NCBI GenBank assembly: GCA_019022495.1
Contig: JAFEKR010000007.1
Location: 2,294,001 to 2,358,000, forward strand
DNA from: Epichloe hybrida
Lineage: Eukaryota > Ascomycota > Sordariomycetes > Hypocreales > Clavicipitaceae
Direction: 5' to 3'
Length of the DNA stretch: 64,000 bases
Part shown: one piece after another, positions 35,208-46,900 of the stretch
Position numbering within the stretch: the stretch's first letter is position 1
Layout of the letters: each line of letters starts with the position of its first letter
Program-made: the position numbers and the translations under genes
The notes under the pieces: model-generated
Seen by the model: only the letters and a program-made list of their open reading frames with translations
Told to the model about the DNA's origin: nothing
Databases searched by the model: none

Positions 35208-37318
35208 CTAAGACGCCAGGGGGCGTCCCGGACGCCCCTTCTTGTTTGGCACAGTCGTCCATCCGTCATTGTCAGCTGACATAGCTTCTCCTTCGCCTGC
35301 CCCCTGGGCAGAAGTCTGCTCTCGAGATGGTGCTCCATTGGCACGCGGCCCTCGGCCTTCGTTGCGAGCTCCTCGGGGAGCACCACCACGTCCGCCTCGG
35401 GCATTGCCGTGGGCTCCACGGGGTGTGCGTTGATCGTTGGAGGCAGATCTCCAGTTGGAGGCTTCCGTCGCCTTTGATTTGGGGGCCTCCTTGGGTTCTC
35501 GTGCTTCTTGGCTTCGGGCACCATCTTTTTCTTCAGCGCCCTCTTGCGCCGCATCAGCCTCACCATCCTTGGTCTCCGTGGTAGTGGCTTCTTCTTGCTT
35601 GGCCTCCTCCTCTGCCTGCTCCGCCTTTTCCTTTTCGGCGGCAGCCTGCTTGGCAAGTCGTCGCTCGTCCTTGGCCCTGTCGTCGGCCTCCTTCTTCTCG
35701 CGCAGAGCCTGTTCTCGCTTCTCCTCAATCTCCTGCTCTCGGGCAGCCGTGTTGATAGGGCGGGCAGCACCAAAGGGACTGGCCTTGGCATCACCGCTGG
35801 GGGTGACGGCAGCGTCGGGAGCCTCGGTTACGGTTCGTTTCTGCAGGTTGAGGCGAGGGCGGCTGACGGGAACGGCAGCGGCCGTCGAGGGAGAAGCGGG
35901 AGATTCCGTCTCCTCCTGAGCCTTGACAGAGTCGGCCTTCATGTTGCTGCGCCATTGGAAGTCTTTCTCAGCGGCCGTGACAACCCGCTCGGGCTGCTGC
36001 TCACGTCGGGGAGGGCGAGAGCCTTCCTGTCGAGCCTCTCCCCAAGAGGCGGAGCCTTGGCGGCTTCCGCGGTGAGACTCGCCACGTTCGCCGAGGCTTT
36101 CAGGTCCGGGGCGAGGTCGGCTGCCATCACGAGGTCCAGAGCGGCCTTCCTGAGGCGACAGAGGAGCCAGGGGCCCGCGCCGCTCCCAGTTGATTTCACG
36201 GGGAGCACGGGTCTCGGCAGCCGGGTCACGGGGAGGGCGACGCTCACGGTCGCCACCAAACTCGGAGCCGGGACGGCCACCACGTCCAGGAAGGTCGGGG
36301 AGAGGTCCCTTGCGAGTCCAGTCGCTGAGGTCGCGTGAGGAATCGCCACGGCTGTCACCGCCACGGGCTGTTCGTCATCGAGTCAATTTAGTCTAGCACT
36401 TCAACCAGACCACGCACTGGAGAGTCACTCACGAGGATCGGCAACCTTGATTTTAATCATACGACCCTGGAAGGACTCTCCGTCAAGGGTCAAGGCCTTC
36501 TTCAGTCCTTCAGCGTCGGTAAATTCGACGTACCCGAATCCTTTGGGGCGCATCATCTCACGGTCCTCGATGATGCGAACGCTGACAATATCACAGCCCT
36601 CGAAAAACTCGGTAACGGTTTCGGTAGTTGCGTCATAGGACAAATTACCAAGATGAGCAGTGAACGGAGGCTTATCTGGGAACTGCGCAGGGGCGGTTTC
36701 ACGAACAGAGTAGCCTTGTCTCGACGAATTAGCCATGGTCCTTAAGTCGTCGACCTAGCACTATGACTCTCGGCAATGCTTACCACGATCCTGCCAAGAC
36801 GACATGCCAGTGCTACTGCTGCCACCTCCGTAGCGAGGTCGGTCGCTAGGGGGCAAAGGCTGCGTGCCTATTTTTCACAGATTAGTGGCGAGCGACATGG
36901 TGCGCGTTTTATTCATGACATGACACATGACTGATATCGCATACCAGTCACTGTAAGGGAAAAGTGGTTAGCTTTTGATTGTTGCTGCAACATAAGTTCC
37001 AGGAAAAAAAACAACTCACCATAAGTTTCTTCAACTTCATCAGCCCATGAGCCACCTCCGAATCCTGTCCAAGATATTAGAAATCGTCCATTGTACCGTC
37101 GAGGACGCGGGTTGGCGGCGGGGTTCACGACAGCCCCGCGACTAGGACGAAGGACGCACCACCATCAGTCAGAAAGTCCCCCAGGGACATCTTCTGCTGT
37201 TCCTTCTTCTTGGGAGCTAAACGCAAGGCAAAAAAAAAAAAAAAACACCGTCAGCCATATTCTGGATTGATTCAAGAGGATGGTATGTTAGTCTTGGTTC
37301 GGGGCACAGCGTACCCAT
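35208..37318 (-). CDS. Translation initiation factor eIF4B-like RRM protein
   Basis: eIF4B stimulates the eIF4A helicase and 40S recruitment. Exons: 37315-37318 (4 nt, ATGG), 37160-37216, 37020-37064, a probable 6-nt micro-exon 36945-36950, 36784-36867, 36433-36714 and 35208-36367, summing to 546 codons. The N-terminus is APKKKEQQKMSLGDFLTDG, then GGGSWADEVEETY. One RRM follows: FTAHLGNLSYDATTETVTEFF (RNP2 region HLGNLS), RPKGFGYVEF (RNP1), LDGESFQGRMIKIKVADP. The rest is Arg/Gly-rich repeats (GGDRERRPPRDP…, EINWERRGPLAPL) and a Glu/Lys helix, ending in NDGWTTVPNKKGRPGRP. The ORF starting MANSSRQG reads intron sequence and is not the true start. Intron 1 contains an A16 run (plus strand). The start codon choice is forced by the APKKKEQQK match across intron 1. 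Confidence 0.93.
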
Positions 37319-38285
37319 GATTGCGGTTTAGGCGAGCACGCGCAACGAGATCCGATGCGCGCAGAATCAAACGTCGAGAGGCGAAGGCTGGACCAGGCAG
37401 CAGCTCTCTCCTCTTGACGCGGCGAGAAGGAGAAGACGAGGCGACAGAGTATAGTCGCTTGATGGAAGATTATGGAGTGCGAGTCGAAAGTCGGGATTGG
37501 GGTGAGATCGGGACGATCGCGATAGTTGACAAGATAGACCCCGACGAGCCGTTGCCGTGCCTGGGGGTTGTTTCGAGACGAATTTTGCTCGAGCGTGGAA
37601 AAAATGCTGGAGTATGTGAGGGTTGCCTCAATTTTCGCCAGGCAGGGAGTGGGAGGCGCTAGTCTGGATTGGGACTAGGCGCCCTGTGCCAGTGCACCGA
37701 TGTGCGGCTTGACGTGGGCCGACGAGGTGGAACAAGTTCGTGTGTTTGGGTTGGGATGCGGATACGGATTATTGTGTGCGCGTTTTGTTTCGTGCAGGCA
37801 GGTTGGTACAGTGGGTTGTAGGTCATTCGGTGCAGTGAGGATGAGGAACACGTGCTTTCGACGTTTTTTTTTTTTTTTTCTTCTTCTACGGAGTACGGAG
37901 TACATAAATCTGTTTGTTATGCACGGAGCGATTCTCCCTGCACAGCCAATTCGGTGTTTGTGCGTTCGGCCAGCGGGGCCCACTTTGGACCACAAGTCAT
38001 GGACTTTTCGAAGGTGGCGTGGGCACGATTACTCCGTATGATGCAATTCTTCATGTCGCAAGCTTGATGGACCAACAAACACACTGTGGTTGTGGTAGAA
38101 CGTAACTCCACAGCGTTCAATCTGCAAAGATTTCGCCAGAAACGCGACATCGCCTCCAGAGGTTGGCTCCCCCCCCCCCCCAACGCCATCGCCATCGCCA
38201 TCGCCGGCGCTCAGTCTCAGTCTCAGGAGATGTGCCCCTGGCTCTTGACGGCGCAAGTTCCTCAAAAGCTTTCATTTACTTCACC
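37319..38285. promoter_or_regulatory. Divergent promoter of eIF4B and the Tim17-like gene
   Basis: About 970 bp between oppositely oriented start codons. It carries two overlapping TACGGAGTA copies (37887 and 37894), one TACTCCGTA (38030), a T15 run near 37865-37879, and a C10 run near 38170-38180. Short ORFs here are shadows. Confidence 0.5.
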
Positions 38286-39143
38286 ATGGCGGCAAACGGC
38301 GATGATGTGCCCTCCATCAACTCGGGGCGTCGGCAACGGAGACAGGGATTCTTGCCTCCCCAGCTCGTAGAGCTTGTTGCACCGCCACTCAAAGTTGGGC
38401 TTTACTCTGGTACGTTTTGCCCACATCCTGTGCTCCCAGGACAACTGGCCCATAGCTCCACAGAAGCAGCATCTAACTCGGATAACAGGCACAGTAGGAA
38501 TTCTTGCTGGAGTTGGAGGAGCGATTGCAAGGGACACTAGTCCGGTTGCCAGCGGATTCTTCTCCGGTGTACAATGGTTCATGCTTGGAAGCAGTTACTG
38601 GTGTACGTCACAGCCTGCATCTTTTGGGTCCATTGCCAGGGCATTCAATCCATGTTGACACATGACCATGCAGTCACACGCGGCGTGGGTATCCGAGCGT
38701 ACGGCGGCGAAGAGAAGATGCGGCCCATGGACAAAGTTGCAGTTAGCGGCGTAGCTGGCTCTACGGCCGGTGCTGTAGCTGGTTTGGCACGTAAGTTCAT
38801 GTTGTTCACTGCGTCACTCGGCAACTCTGACATTTTCGAAATTGCAGGTGGCCCGGCTAGACTCCTGCCCGCCATTGCAATATGGGGCCTGATTGGAGCG
38901 GGCGCACAGGCTGTTGCCAACAGATCATCCTCGGAAGCAGGCGAGGCAAAGGCCGATGGCACTAGCTGGCTGTCGAAACTGAGCCCCTTGAAAAAGTTGA
39001 CAGATGAAGAGTACATTGGCATGATGAAGGAGAAGATTTTGAAGGTGGAGGTGGATATTGCACTCATCGATGATCGGATAGCTGAGCTGAAAGCGGCCGA
39101 GGCGGCGAAAGGACAGAGCGAAACAAATGGAAACTCGAAATGA
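38286..39143 (+). CDS. Small Gly-rich membrane protein, Tim17/22/23-like
   Basis: Exons 38286-38409, 38489-38602, 38674-38790 and 38848-39143 give 216 aa. The product has a polar N-terminus and then four short Gly/Ala-rich segments able to span a membrane: GTVGILAGVGGAIARD, ASGFFSGVQWFMLGSSYW, VAVSGVAGSTAGAVAGLA and LLPAIAIWGLIGAGAQAVA. A helical C-terminal tail follows (EEYIGMMKEKILKVEVDIALIDDRIAEL). Small-residue-packed segments of this kind are typical of the Tim17/Tim22/Tim23/PMP24 superfamily in the mitochondrial or peroxisomal membrane, so a mitochondrial location is inferred. I cannot name a specific ortholog. The start was chosen because all four exons join in phase with canonical sites. 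It is divergent from eIF4B and followed 115 nt downstream by an A25 run. Confidence 0.75.
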
Positions 39144-40089
39144 CAGTCGGCAGAATCTGTGACAGAGAGGAAAGCAGCTTCCAAAACGTGGGATGACGAC
39201 AACTTGTACGATCGTTTGCATACGTTGTGTATTACCGAGCGACCGAAGCCCCTTTTCAAAAAAAAAAAAAAAAAAAAAAAAAGGACATTGGGCTGCACAA
39301 TTTGGACCCCCCCATTATGGATTCTATCTACGGATAGGTGCATCCGGCGATTCAATACAGCACATGCCAGCAGTGAAGCGACACGGCACCTTGGAGCTTG
39401 TGAGGAAGAATCAGTCGTATCCATCACGAAAGGTTTCAGTGGAAGCATCTTGACTGCACCTGCATTACTAGCACTTGTCCGCGCTTTAACAAATATTGAC
39501 CAGTCTGTACTATTCTGCGGGGTCGGACGCCTCCCCGAGCGTGCATCAAGCGTCTGTCCAGCCCCAAAGCCATGTTTCTTCAAGTGCTCGGTGTAGTGTC
39601 TGCATCGTGACCCGTGATCCAGGAAGGCGGAAACAACTCGTCGTGGAACAGTACTAGTCATCAATCACGATGATATTGGGTCTCCACAAGCCTGAATGAC
39701 TTGGCACGAAAGGCTCATTTTCCAACTCTGGGGCGATGAGCTCGTCAAAATGGCTTTCCAGACCATGTAGGGCGAACAGCTCACGCTGGAGCCCACGGGT
39801 GGAATAGAAAGAGAATGCCCGTCTTTCACTGTGAGCGGAGGAAATGGAACAAGGCAAGTAGCATCCCCACTCCTACGATACTCGAGCTGTGGTGCGCAAT
39901 TCAGACGATTTCCTGTTGTTGTTCGATGTGAGGCTGTTTGCAAAATTTGGGTTCAACCCCCTGATATCCATCTTCTACGCCGTTTCTCCACCATTTCTAT
40001 GGGGCACCCACGCCATTTTCCCAACGCTTTCACCGTTGCAACGCCGACCAGACTCGGGAAGCAAAGGAAAAAAAAAAAAAAAAGACCCA
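39144..40089. other. Convergent 3' intergenic region
   Basis: About 950 bp between convergent stops. It contains A25 at 39258-39282 and an A-run near 40069-40083. Nothing else is supported. Confidence 0.55.
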
Positions 40090-41461
40090 TCACTGCTTCC
40101 ACACCAACACTGCCTTCAAAGCAACGCCTCGCTTAGTATCATCAACAGCCTTCTGGAAGTCCTGAAAATCGTAAAACCTGACCAGTCTATCCACGGGATA
40201 ATTCCCCTTGACGTACTCCTCCATCAAATATGGGATGATCTGCACCCAGTCAGCAGGTTTTTTTTTTTAAAAAAAAAAACCCCTTCTTTCAAAGATGGTC
40301 GGTGCAGACATACCTTGCTCGGAATGGAATCACCTTCACAGCAGCCCGAAAAGCGTTTGCCATGGATGAGATGTGAAAAGACGTCGATTCCGGCCTTTTC
40401 CCCAGGCTACGAGACCAGTCAGTTTCAGTCTATTGGTCTTGGGGATCAAATCTTTCCAACACGTGGGTGGGTTAAGAAGAAAAAAAAAAAACGTACCGAT
40501 GGTGCTCCAACAGATGCTGCGTGGCCACGACTCCCGAGACACTCAATCATGTTCTCGACCACGGCGGGGACTCCGGAACAGTCCACGGCGTAGTCCACGC
40601 CGTTGGGAGGAGCCATGTCCTTGATCTTGGAGACAAGGTCGGCGTCTTTGCCGAGGAGAGTGTGGGTGGCACCGATTTCGGACGCCAGATCCAGCCGAGA
40701 CTGCTGCAGGTCGATGGCGATGATGGTCCCGGCTCCTCGCATCTTGGCGGCCATGATGGCGCTCATGCCGACCGAGCCTGCTCCGAAGACGGCAACGGTC
40801 TTCCCGGCCTGCACGTCGAGCGTGTTGAGGATGGCCCCCGCGCCCGTCTGCAGGCCACAGCCGAGCGGTGCGAACAGAGCCAGATCAGTGTCATTGGGGA
40901 CCTTGACGAAGCACGATGCTGACACGACGGCGTATCGAGAAAAGGAGCTTTGCCCAAAGAAGCCGCTGTGGAGGGGCTTGCCGCCCTTTTCCTCGTGCTG
41001 ATGCATGACGCTCGATCCATCGGGTCGTTTGCCGCTGAAGTTGAGCGGCACGAACGAGTAGCAGTAGGCTGGATGTCCGTCTTTGCACTGGGCGCAGCTC
41101 TGGCAGTGGGAGAAGGAGAGCAGGACCTTGTCGCCCGGGGCTACGTGCTTGACTTCGGAGCCGACTTCTTTGACTACGCCGCCGCCTGGAGTTTTTTTTT
41201 CCCACGTCAGCGCAACGAGATGAGGAGCGGCTTGCCCGGTCCGTCCGTATTACCTTCGTGTCCCAGCACTGCGGGCGTCTTCGCGGGAAGAGACCCTTCT
41301 GCGCAGGACAGATCGGTGTGGCAGATGCCGCTTGCGTGAATCTCAACGAGTGCCTCTGTCGGGCGCAATGGGTCCAACCGTATCGTCTCGAAGCTGAATG
41401 GGCCGTTGATCTCGTTGAGAACCAGTGCCGTAGAGGTCGTCATGGTGGCCGGATCCGCCAT
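40090..41461 (-). CDS. Zinc-dependent alcohol dehydrogenase (MDR family, aryl-alcohol type)
   Basis: Predicted NAD(P)-dependent oxidoreductase interconverting an alcohol and its aldehyde, probably cytosolic. Exons 41254-41461, 40497-41185, 40314-40406 and 40090-40239 give 379 aa. The catalytic zinc motif GICHTDLSC and GHEG are present. The structural zinc motif CQSCAQCKDGHPAYC has the four expected Cys. The Rossmann loop is VFGAGSVGMSAIMAAK, followed by IAIDLQQSRLDLASEIGATHTL and VDYAVDCSGVP. The C-terminus is FQDFQKAVDD…ALKAVLVWKQ. The substrate-loop insert (HQHEEKGGKPLHSGFFGQSSF) resembles benzyl/aryl-alcohol dehydrogenases, so aromatic substrates are a reasonable guess. Three introns carry homopolymers: T9 (41192-41200), A12 (40480-40491) and the T11-A11 block (40259-40279). 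The start is MADPATMTTSTALVL; MTTST is an alternative. No frameshift is seen. Confidence 0.92.
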
Positions 41462-43909
41462 TGGGGGAAAGCCTTTCCAACGAGACGATGTAATCCGTAG
41501 ACGGAAGGGGTATGGAGGATGGCAGAACGGGACGGGACGGGACGGGACGGAAGACAATTAAGCGGGGAGAAGGGAAACTTGCATTTGGCCTCGATGGAAG
41601 GGAACCGCGCTTGCTCATATAGTCCGTACGGATTACATGTCTCGTCCATCTCCTCACCTGCGATGCTCGGTAGTCTTGGACGGCAGTCCCTCTGCCCGCC
41701 AAGCTTTGAGGGGAAACACGAGCCGATGCAGGGTGTTGAGGCTGATAAGCAGCTATTAGTCCAAACAGCCAAAAACGGAGTGCGCATCCCTAATATTAAT
41801 AGTAGCCGCGATAGATAGGCATATCATATGCTTAACAGAGGCCGGCATACCACCCTTACGCAGTACCTACATACGTACGGAGTACTATATGAGAGGGATT
41901 CTCAATCATGGACACTTTCGGTAGATGATTTCGGAAACCCAATCCTCTCTCGGTAGCAATTCAGGGGCAGCACCCGGAGCATGATTGAGTCCGTGGTACG
42001 GAGTAGTCCTCAACTTGTCATTGGGGAAGGCTGTTGTGTCTATCAAACGTGGCCTCGCTCCCACCATATCCGCGCCGCATATTTATTACTCGGATCCAGC
42101 GGCACATCTTGCGATTTATTTTTGACACAGCCCATGGGTGGTTTAACCGATCAAATCTACGGAGTACAGCCCGGTGGATTAGTCTTTGCGCTACGGAGTA
42201 CTTACAGTCTAATCCCTGTTTGCTTTCACAGGAAGTACATAACTCATAACTAAGGGTAGCAGGCTAATAACAAATCTTTCTATAGCACTGAGTGAGGTAA
42301 GAGGTACCTTGGATAATATTTTACTGGGATTACTTAGTGCCTCCTACTAGCGTAAACACGCCTATAGTATCCCTAATAGCTCTACTTACTATTACAGGAC
42401 TGCATCCAGAAAGATATAATCCAGGTCGTCCCAATACCCAGGGTACCACCTGCTACCACCTGGCAAGGCGAATTCCTAATCAAGAAGCGCAACAATGCGA
42501 CCTCCGAACACTATAATTAGTAATGTTCCGTGCAGCAATGTCACCATGCGTGAACACGAGCGGATCATACTCGGCGCTACGGATTAGTCAGTACATAGCC
42601 TCGCCGTGACCTGGCGGAATGAAGCCATTGTGTTGTTTGTCTCACTCCCTCTTGCTTTAACGCGCGCAATCCCTCAGTAGAATTCTGAACTGGAAGAAAA
42701 AAAGAAAGAGAAGAGCAAAAAAGAAAGAAGGAATCAACTTACTCACCTACCTTGATACTTGCTCGCGTGGTTCTGGTGTCGATCGCGCCGTGATCGCGCC
42801 GTGCTCGGGTCTGTTGTCCTGCATCTCGTCCCGGCTGGCAGGGACATCATCCCATCGTGCATGCTGGTTTCTGGAATTCTGGCATTCTGCGTGACGGTGA
42901 CGATGACAATGGTGGAATATCCATGCCCAACACCAAAACCAAAAATCATCACCGTGCTCGCAGTCAGTCCCGCCCTGCGGCGCCCTGCGGACTGTAAATC
43001 GCATCGTCATCAGTCCCAGCCAAGCCAGTGCGTGAGTGGTTGGGCCACTCCTTGTCTGCATCCACTTTCTCCTAATTGAGCTAGCCTTGCCGCATCTGGT
43101 GCTGCCAACCAACCACGAAACGTTGAACCAGAACCGGGCCTTCCTTGCTCCTTCTCTGCCCTTATCGTGCGTGTCTGATGTCCGTCTGATGTCCGTCTGA
43201 TTTATCAACGCGCCTCGCGTTCCTCTTCGCAACAGCACCAGAAAGTGCTCATCGACCTGCTACCGAATTCTGCTTGCTGCTTGCAGATCACCCGCGTCCC
43301 GAAGCACCTGCAGCGCTTTCATAATTCATCGTCCGACCCGCCGCGCCGCAGCTCGACTCGGTCGCTCCCTGCGTACGGCCTGCACAACCCAACCCGCCCG
43401 ACATAATATACATACGCGTCCTATCCAGGGACCTCCACCTGTTTCCCACCCTCAGTAAACCCGATTCGCTCTGTTTTGCGGAGAAGGGACTTCATATATC
43501 GGCAGAGTCGGACTGGTCTTGGCTCGGAGGCTTTCGCTGCAGAGCAGCCCTATCTCGAGCGCTGGTGCTGTCGACAATCAGTCAGGGCAGAGAGCCGAGG
43601 CCGTTCGACTTGCGCGCGCGCGACACCGATTGATCTGGCATTTGGATACTTATCAGCTTCGAAATACGACTGGCCGGCTATGGCGCGTCCCTCTTTTGTA
43701 AGCCAGTGACACTGCTCGGAGATGAGATGAATACTCCCCTGGCAAAAAGACGTATGCTTGCCCGTTCTTGCCACGATAGATGATTGATAAGCCTTGGTGT
43801 TAATCCAAGTTGAGACTGACGGGAATGGACTTTATAGAAATACCATATTTAGGGTTGTTATCTCAGGTATAAGCTGAGCTAGGAGGTCTACGCACAACAA
43901 CAGCATAGC
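41462..43909. promoter_or_regulatory. Long divergent region between the alcohol dehydrogenase and Fmp27 genes
   Basis: About 2.4 kb without a gene. The part at ~41750-42560 is noticeably AT-richer than its surroundings, with many TA steps, and carries four TACGGAGTA copies (41877, 41997, 42158, 42192). The part nearer Fmp27 (42740-43700) is GC-rich and contains TGATGTCCGTC repeats near 43178-43202. The AT-rich part could be a decayed repeat, but no transposon motif survives. Confidence 0.5.
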
Positions 43910-46900
43910 ATGGCCCTTCTCGACCCGACTTTCCTACTGGGAGTCCTCGTTCTGCTATATCTATCTTCCTTCGTCTTCTTCGCCGTTATTCGAATCCTTA
44001 CCGGCGTCTCCATCCAACGGATCGGATACTTATCATTACGACGACTAGCATACACACCCCGAGATGGATGTCGTGTGGAAGTCAGAGGGCTGGGCCTCAA
44101 CATACATCGCCCTACTTTTGCTCAGCCAACATGGATCAGCCTGGTATTGAGCGAGCTGGTTGTGACTATTGACATTGCCGAATTGGACGGACACAAATCA
44201 GCGGCAGCGAAAGAAGGCGTGGATGATGAGAAATCTGCCAGTGAGGCCCCCCCCGAGGAGGCTGTTCCCCTACGAAAAACCCGACAACCTCGCCGAAAAC
44301 CGAATATTCACCCCCAGAGCGAAACCTGGGAAAACTTGGCCAAGCTCAAAGATAGGATAAAGAAACTACACACCAACATCCGATGGCTTCGAATGGTGGA
44401 TGTTGTTGCTACCAACTCAACTGTCAATGTTGCAGGCGTTGGCAGGATTCAGGTTGGCAGTTTCACAATCGCAGTGGACACGAGACGTAAGACAGTCGAC
44501 CACGCTCGATTGTTCAAGTTCCACCGCAAGAAGAAGCAGCAGCGACAAGCCGAGTGGATCATGTCATTGCGTAGCGTCTTGTTCACAGCCGAGGGCCATC
44601 ATTCTCTTGAGGTCCTGGACCACTGCTTGCTCAATGTTCATGGCTTCTTGTACGAATCAACACAAGGCCTTCGAGATGCCACCATCGCGCTGAAGCTCGG
44701 ACGAGTCCACGTGCCATACGATGACCTCCAGCTTTGTGCGACTCGCTATAAGCGGTGTCGCAGGGAAACGAACTCTATCCGCACGGAGGAGCCGGTTGAC
44801 ATTGTACTAGCACGAGTCCCCGAAGAGACTGACGTGAACGGCGTCGCAGCCGATGACCTGATGAAGACAGTTGCTAACTCCAGGGATTTTGTCAGCTCAA
44901 TCCTGCGAGGCATCAAGGAGGTTCAATTTGCTGTCAGTTACGTTGGTATGACGAAAAAGGTGACCCATGTCAAGCCAGAAGGCTCCCCCATGCTTCTGAA
45001 TGCCTCGATGAAGGAAGTTGGTATCGACTTGCATCGGTTGGATCCCAAATCACCCGCTCATCGCATGTACTTTTCGGCAAAGGACATCGCCCACGAAGCC
45101 CTGGCGGCTGCTCTCTCCATCTCGGTCGGAATCGACGACGGCCACGGCAGTCCCGACAGGCTCTTGTACATACCAATGGCTACTACTACAGTCAGAACCA
45201 CTCTGCCCTCAAAAACAGTCCAGCTGGCTCAGGATGGAGCTATTGAAGAAAAGAACGCCAACATCATGTTCGCCAACTCGGTCATCACCTCCCCGTCCAT
45301 CGACCTCGATCCCGCACACCTCCCTCTCCTAATTGCCATGATGCAGCCGAAACCCAAAGCAGCAAAAGCTTCTTACGATGGGAAACACAAGATCATCTCG
45401 CGGCTCCTCCCCAAAGCCAGTATCAAATTCTCCATGCATGAACCGGTTCTGCGCATGAAGCTCAAACCGTTGCAAGACGCAGAAGACCCCGATGACTTTG
45501 ATCTCATCATCTCATCAATTTCCTCAGTGTCCTTGGATGTCGAATCTTCCCATTCGTCTGTGGAGGATATGCACTACTTCCTAGATGGTGCGATGAGAAT
45601 ACAGTCTCATCATCTATACTACCAGACTTGCACAGGGGACCGATTCAATCTCATAACGACCGAATCTTCTGATCTCAAGGCGCACTTAGCCGCCGAACCC
45701 GATGTCAACGTTGAGCTCACCGGCATCATCCAATCATTCGGTGTCAGCATGGTGCGACCTGAGATTACCGATGGCCTCCGTCAGATCGTTCGACAACTTC
45801 ACATTGACGTGGAGCCCGAAAAGCGAGCCACTTCCAAGACAGCCGCCGACAAGAATTTCCTGCGGTCCATGCCCGAGTGGCTCGTCAGGTACCAAATCGA
45901 GGCTACAGACTTCAACATTGAGGTTGCGGGCGTGGACGAGGACATATCAGATGATACCAGAGGCGTCTCAGTGCACCTTGCCTCGTTTGGGGCGGAATAT
46001 AGGGCACATCGCCTGGACGGCCTCCAGCGACGGGCTGGCACTCGACGACGAACTCATAGCAGGTCCATCACACAGTCCGACTCCGATCTGACGCCGTCAC
46101 CTGCGTCACCTCGTTTCAAGAAGAAGCCGCAAACCTTCGGGGACGGCCGCAGACTCGCCCTGCATGCCAAAGGTATCGAGGCACAGATTGTTGAGGCGGC
46201 TGATCACCTCGAGGTCGAGCCCTTTGTCAGCATCCCCCGCCTCGAGCTCGCGTTTTCGGCCACCAGCGACAATCATGGACCAATGTTCCACATACAGTCG
46301 ACGATTAAAACAGTCATGTTCCAGTATTCTCTCTACCGGCATTATGCCGTGGGAGTGGCTGTGTTAACCTTGCGACGGGCGTTTATGCGTACCGGCCGCG
46401 ATGTTCCCCGACACAGACAACGGGGCAGCCTTGATCAAGACCATTTGCCCATTCCGATGAGCCCAGGCTTGCCCGACGCAGACACCGTATCCACAATCCC
46501 GTCGGAGCTAGTCACTGTCGATGTCAAGGCAGCATTGCTGCAGATAAAGGCGGAAATGCCACATGAACCTCTCATGATGCTGCGGGTATACGGGTTAGAA
46601 ACCGGACGTCACCGATGGTCGACTCCTTACCTGAGCTCAAAGGTCATCAGGCTGTACGTTGAAACTCCTCGCATGCACAATGTCTGGTCGAGGATGATTG
46701 GCATCAAGCATGGCCGGGTTGATTTACGACAATCCAAACACAAGTCTTCTACCGGCGAGTATGTTACAGAGAGGATGATCGACGTGGCCACAGAGGCAAT
46801 GCGCATTGCTGTCCCGCACGAAGTCACAGTCGCCAGAATCACCGACAATTTCACCAATGTCATCAAATCAGTACAGCAGCTCCACCATCGATTCAAGACG

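Noticed and set aside
36425..36736. MANSSRQG start for eIF4B
   Set aside because: These first residues are read from intron sequence; the RRM exon is joined to QDRGYSVRE upstream, and the N-terminal exons match the family.
39258..39282. A25 run after the Tim17-like gene as a retroposition scar
   Set aside because: No target-site duplication or retrotransposed body is visible, and similar runs occur in both orientations and in introns.
42240..42560. AT-rich island as a transposon
   Set aside because: No terminal repeats, transposase or reverse-transcriptase motif could be seen; noted only as compositional.
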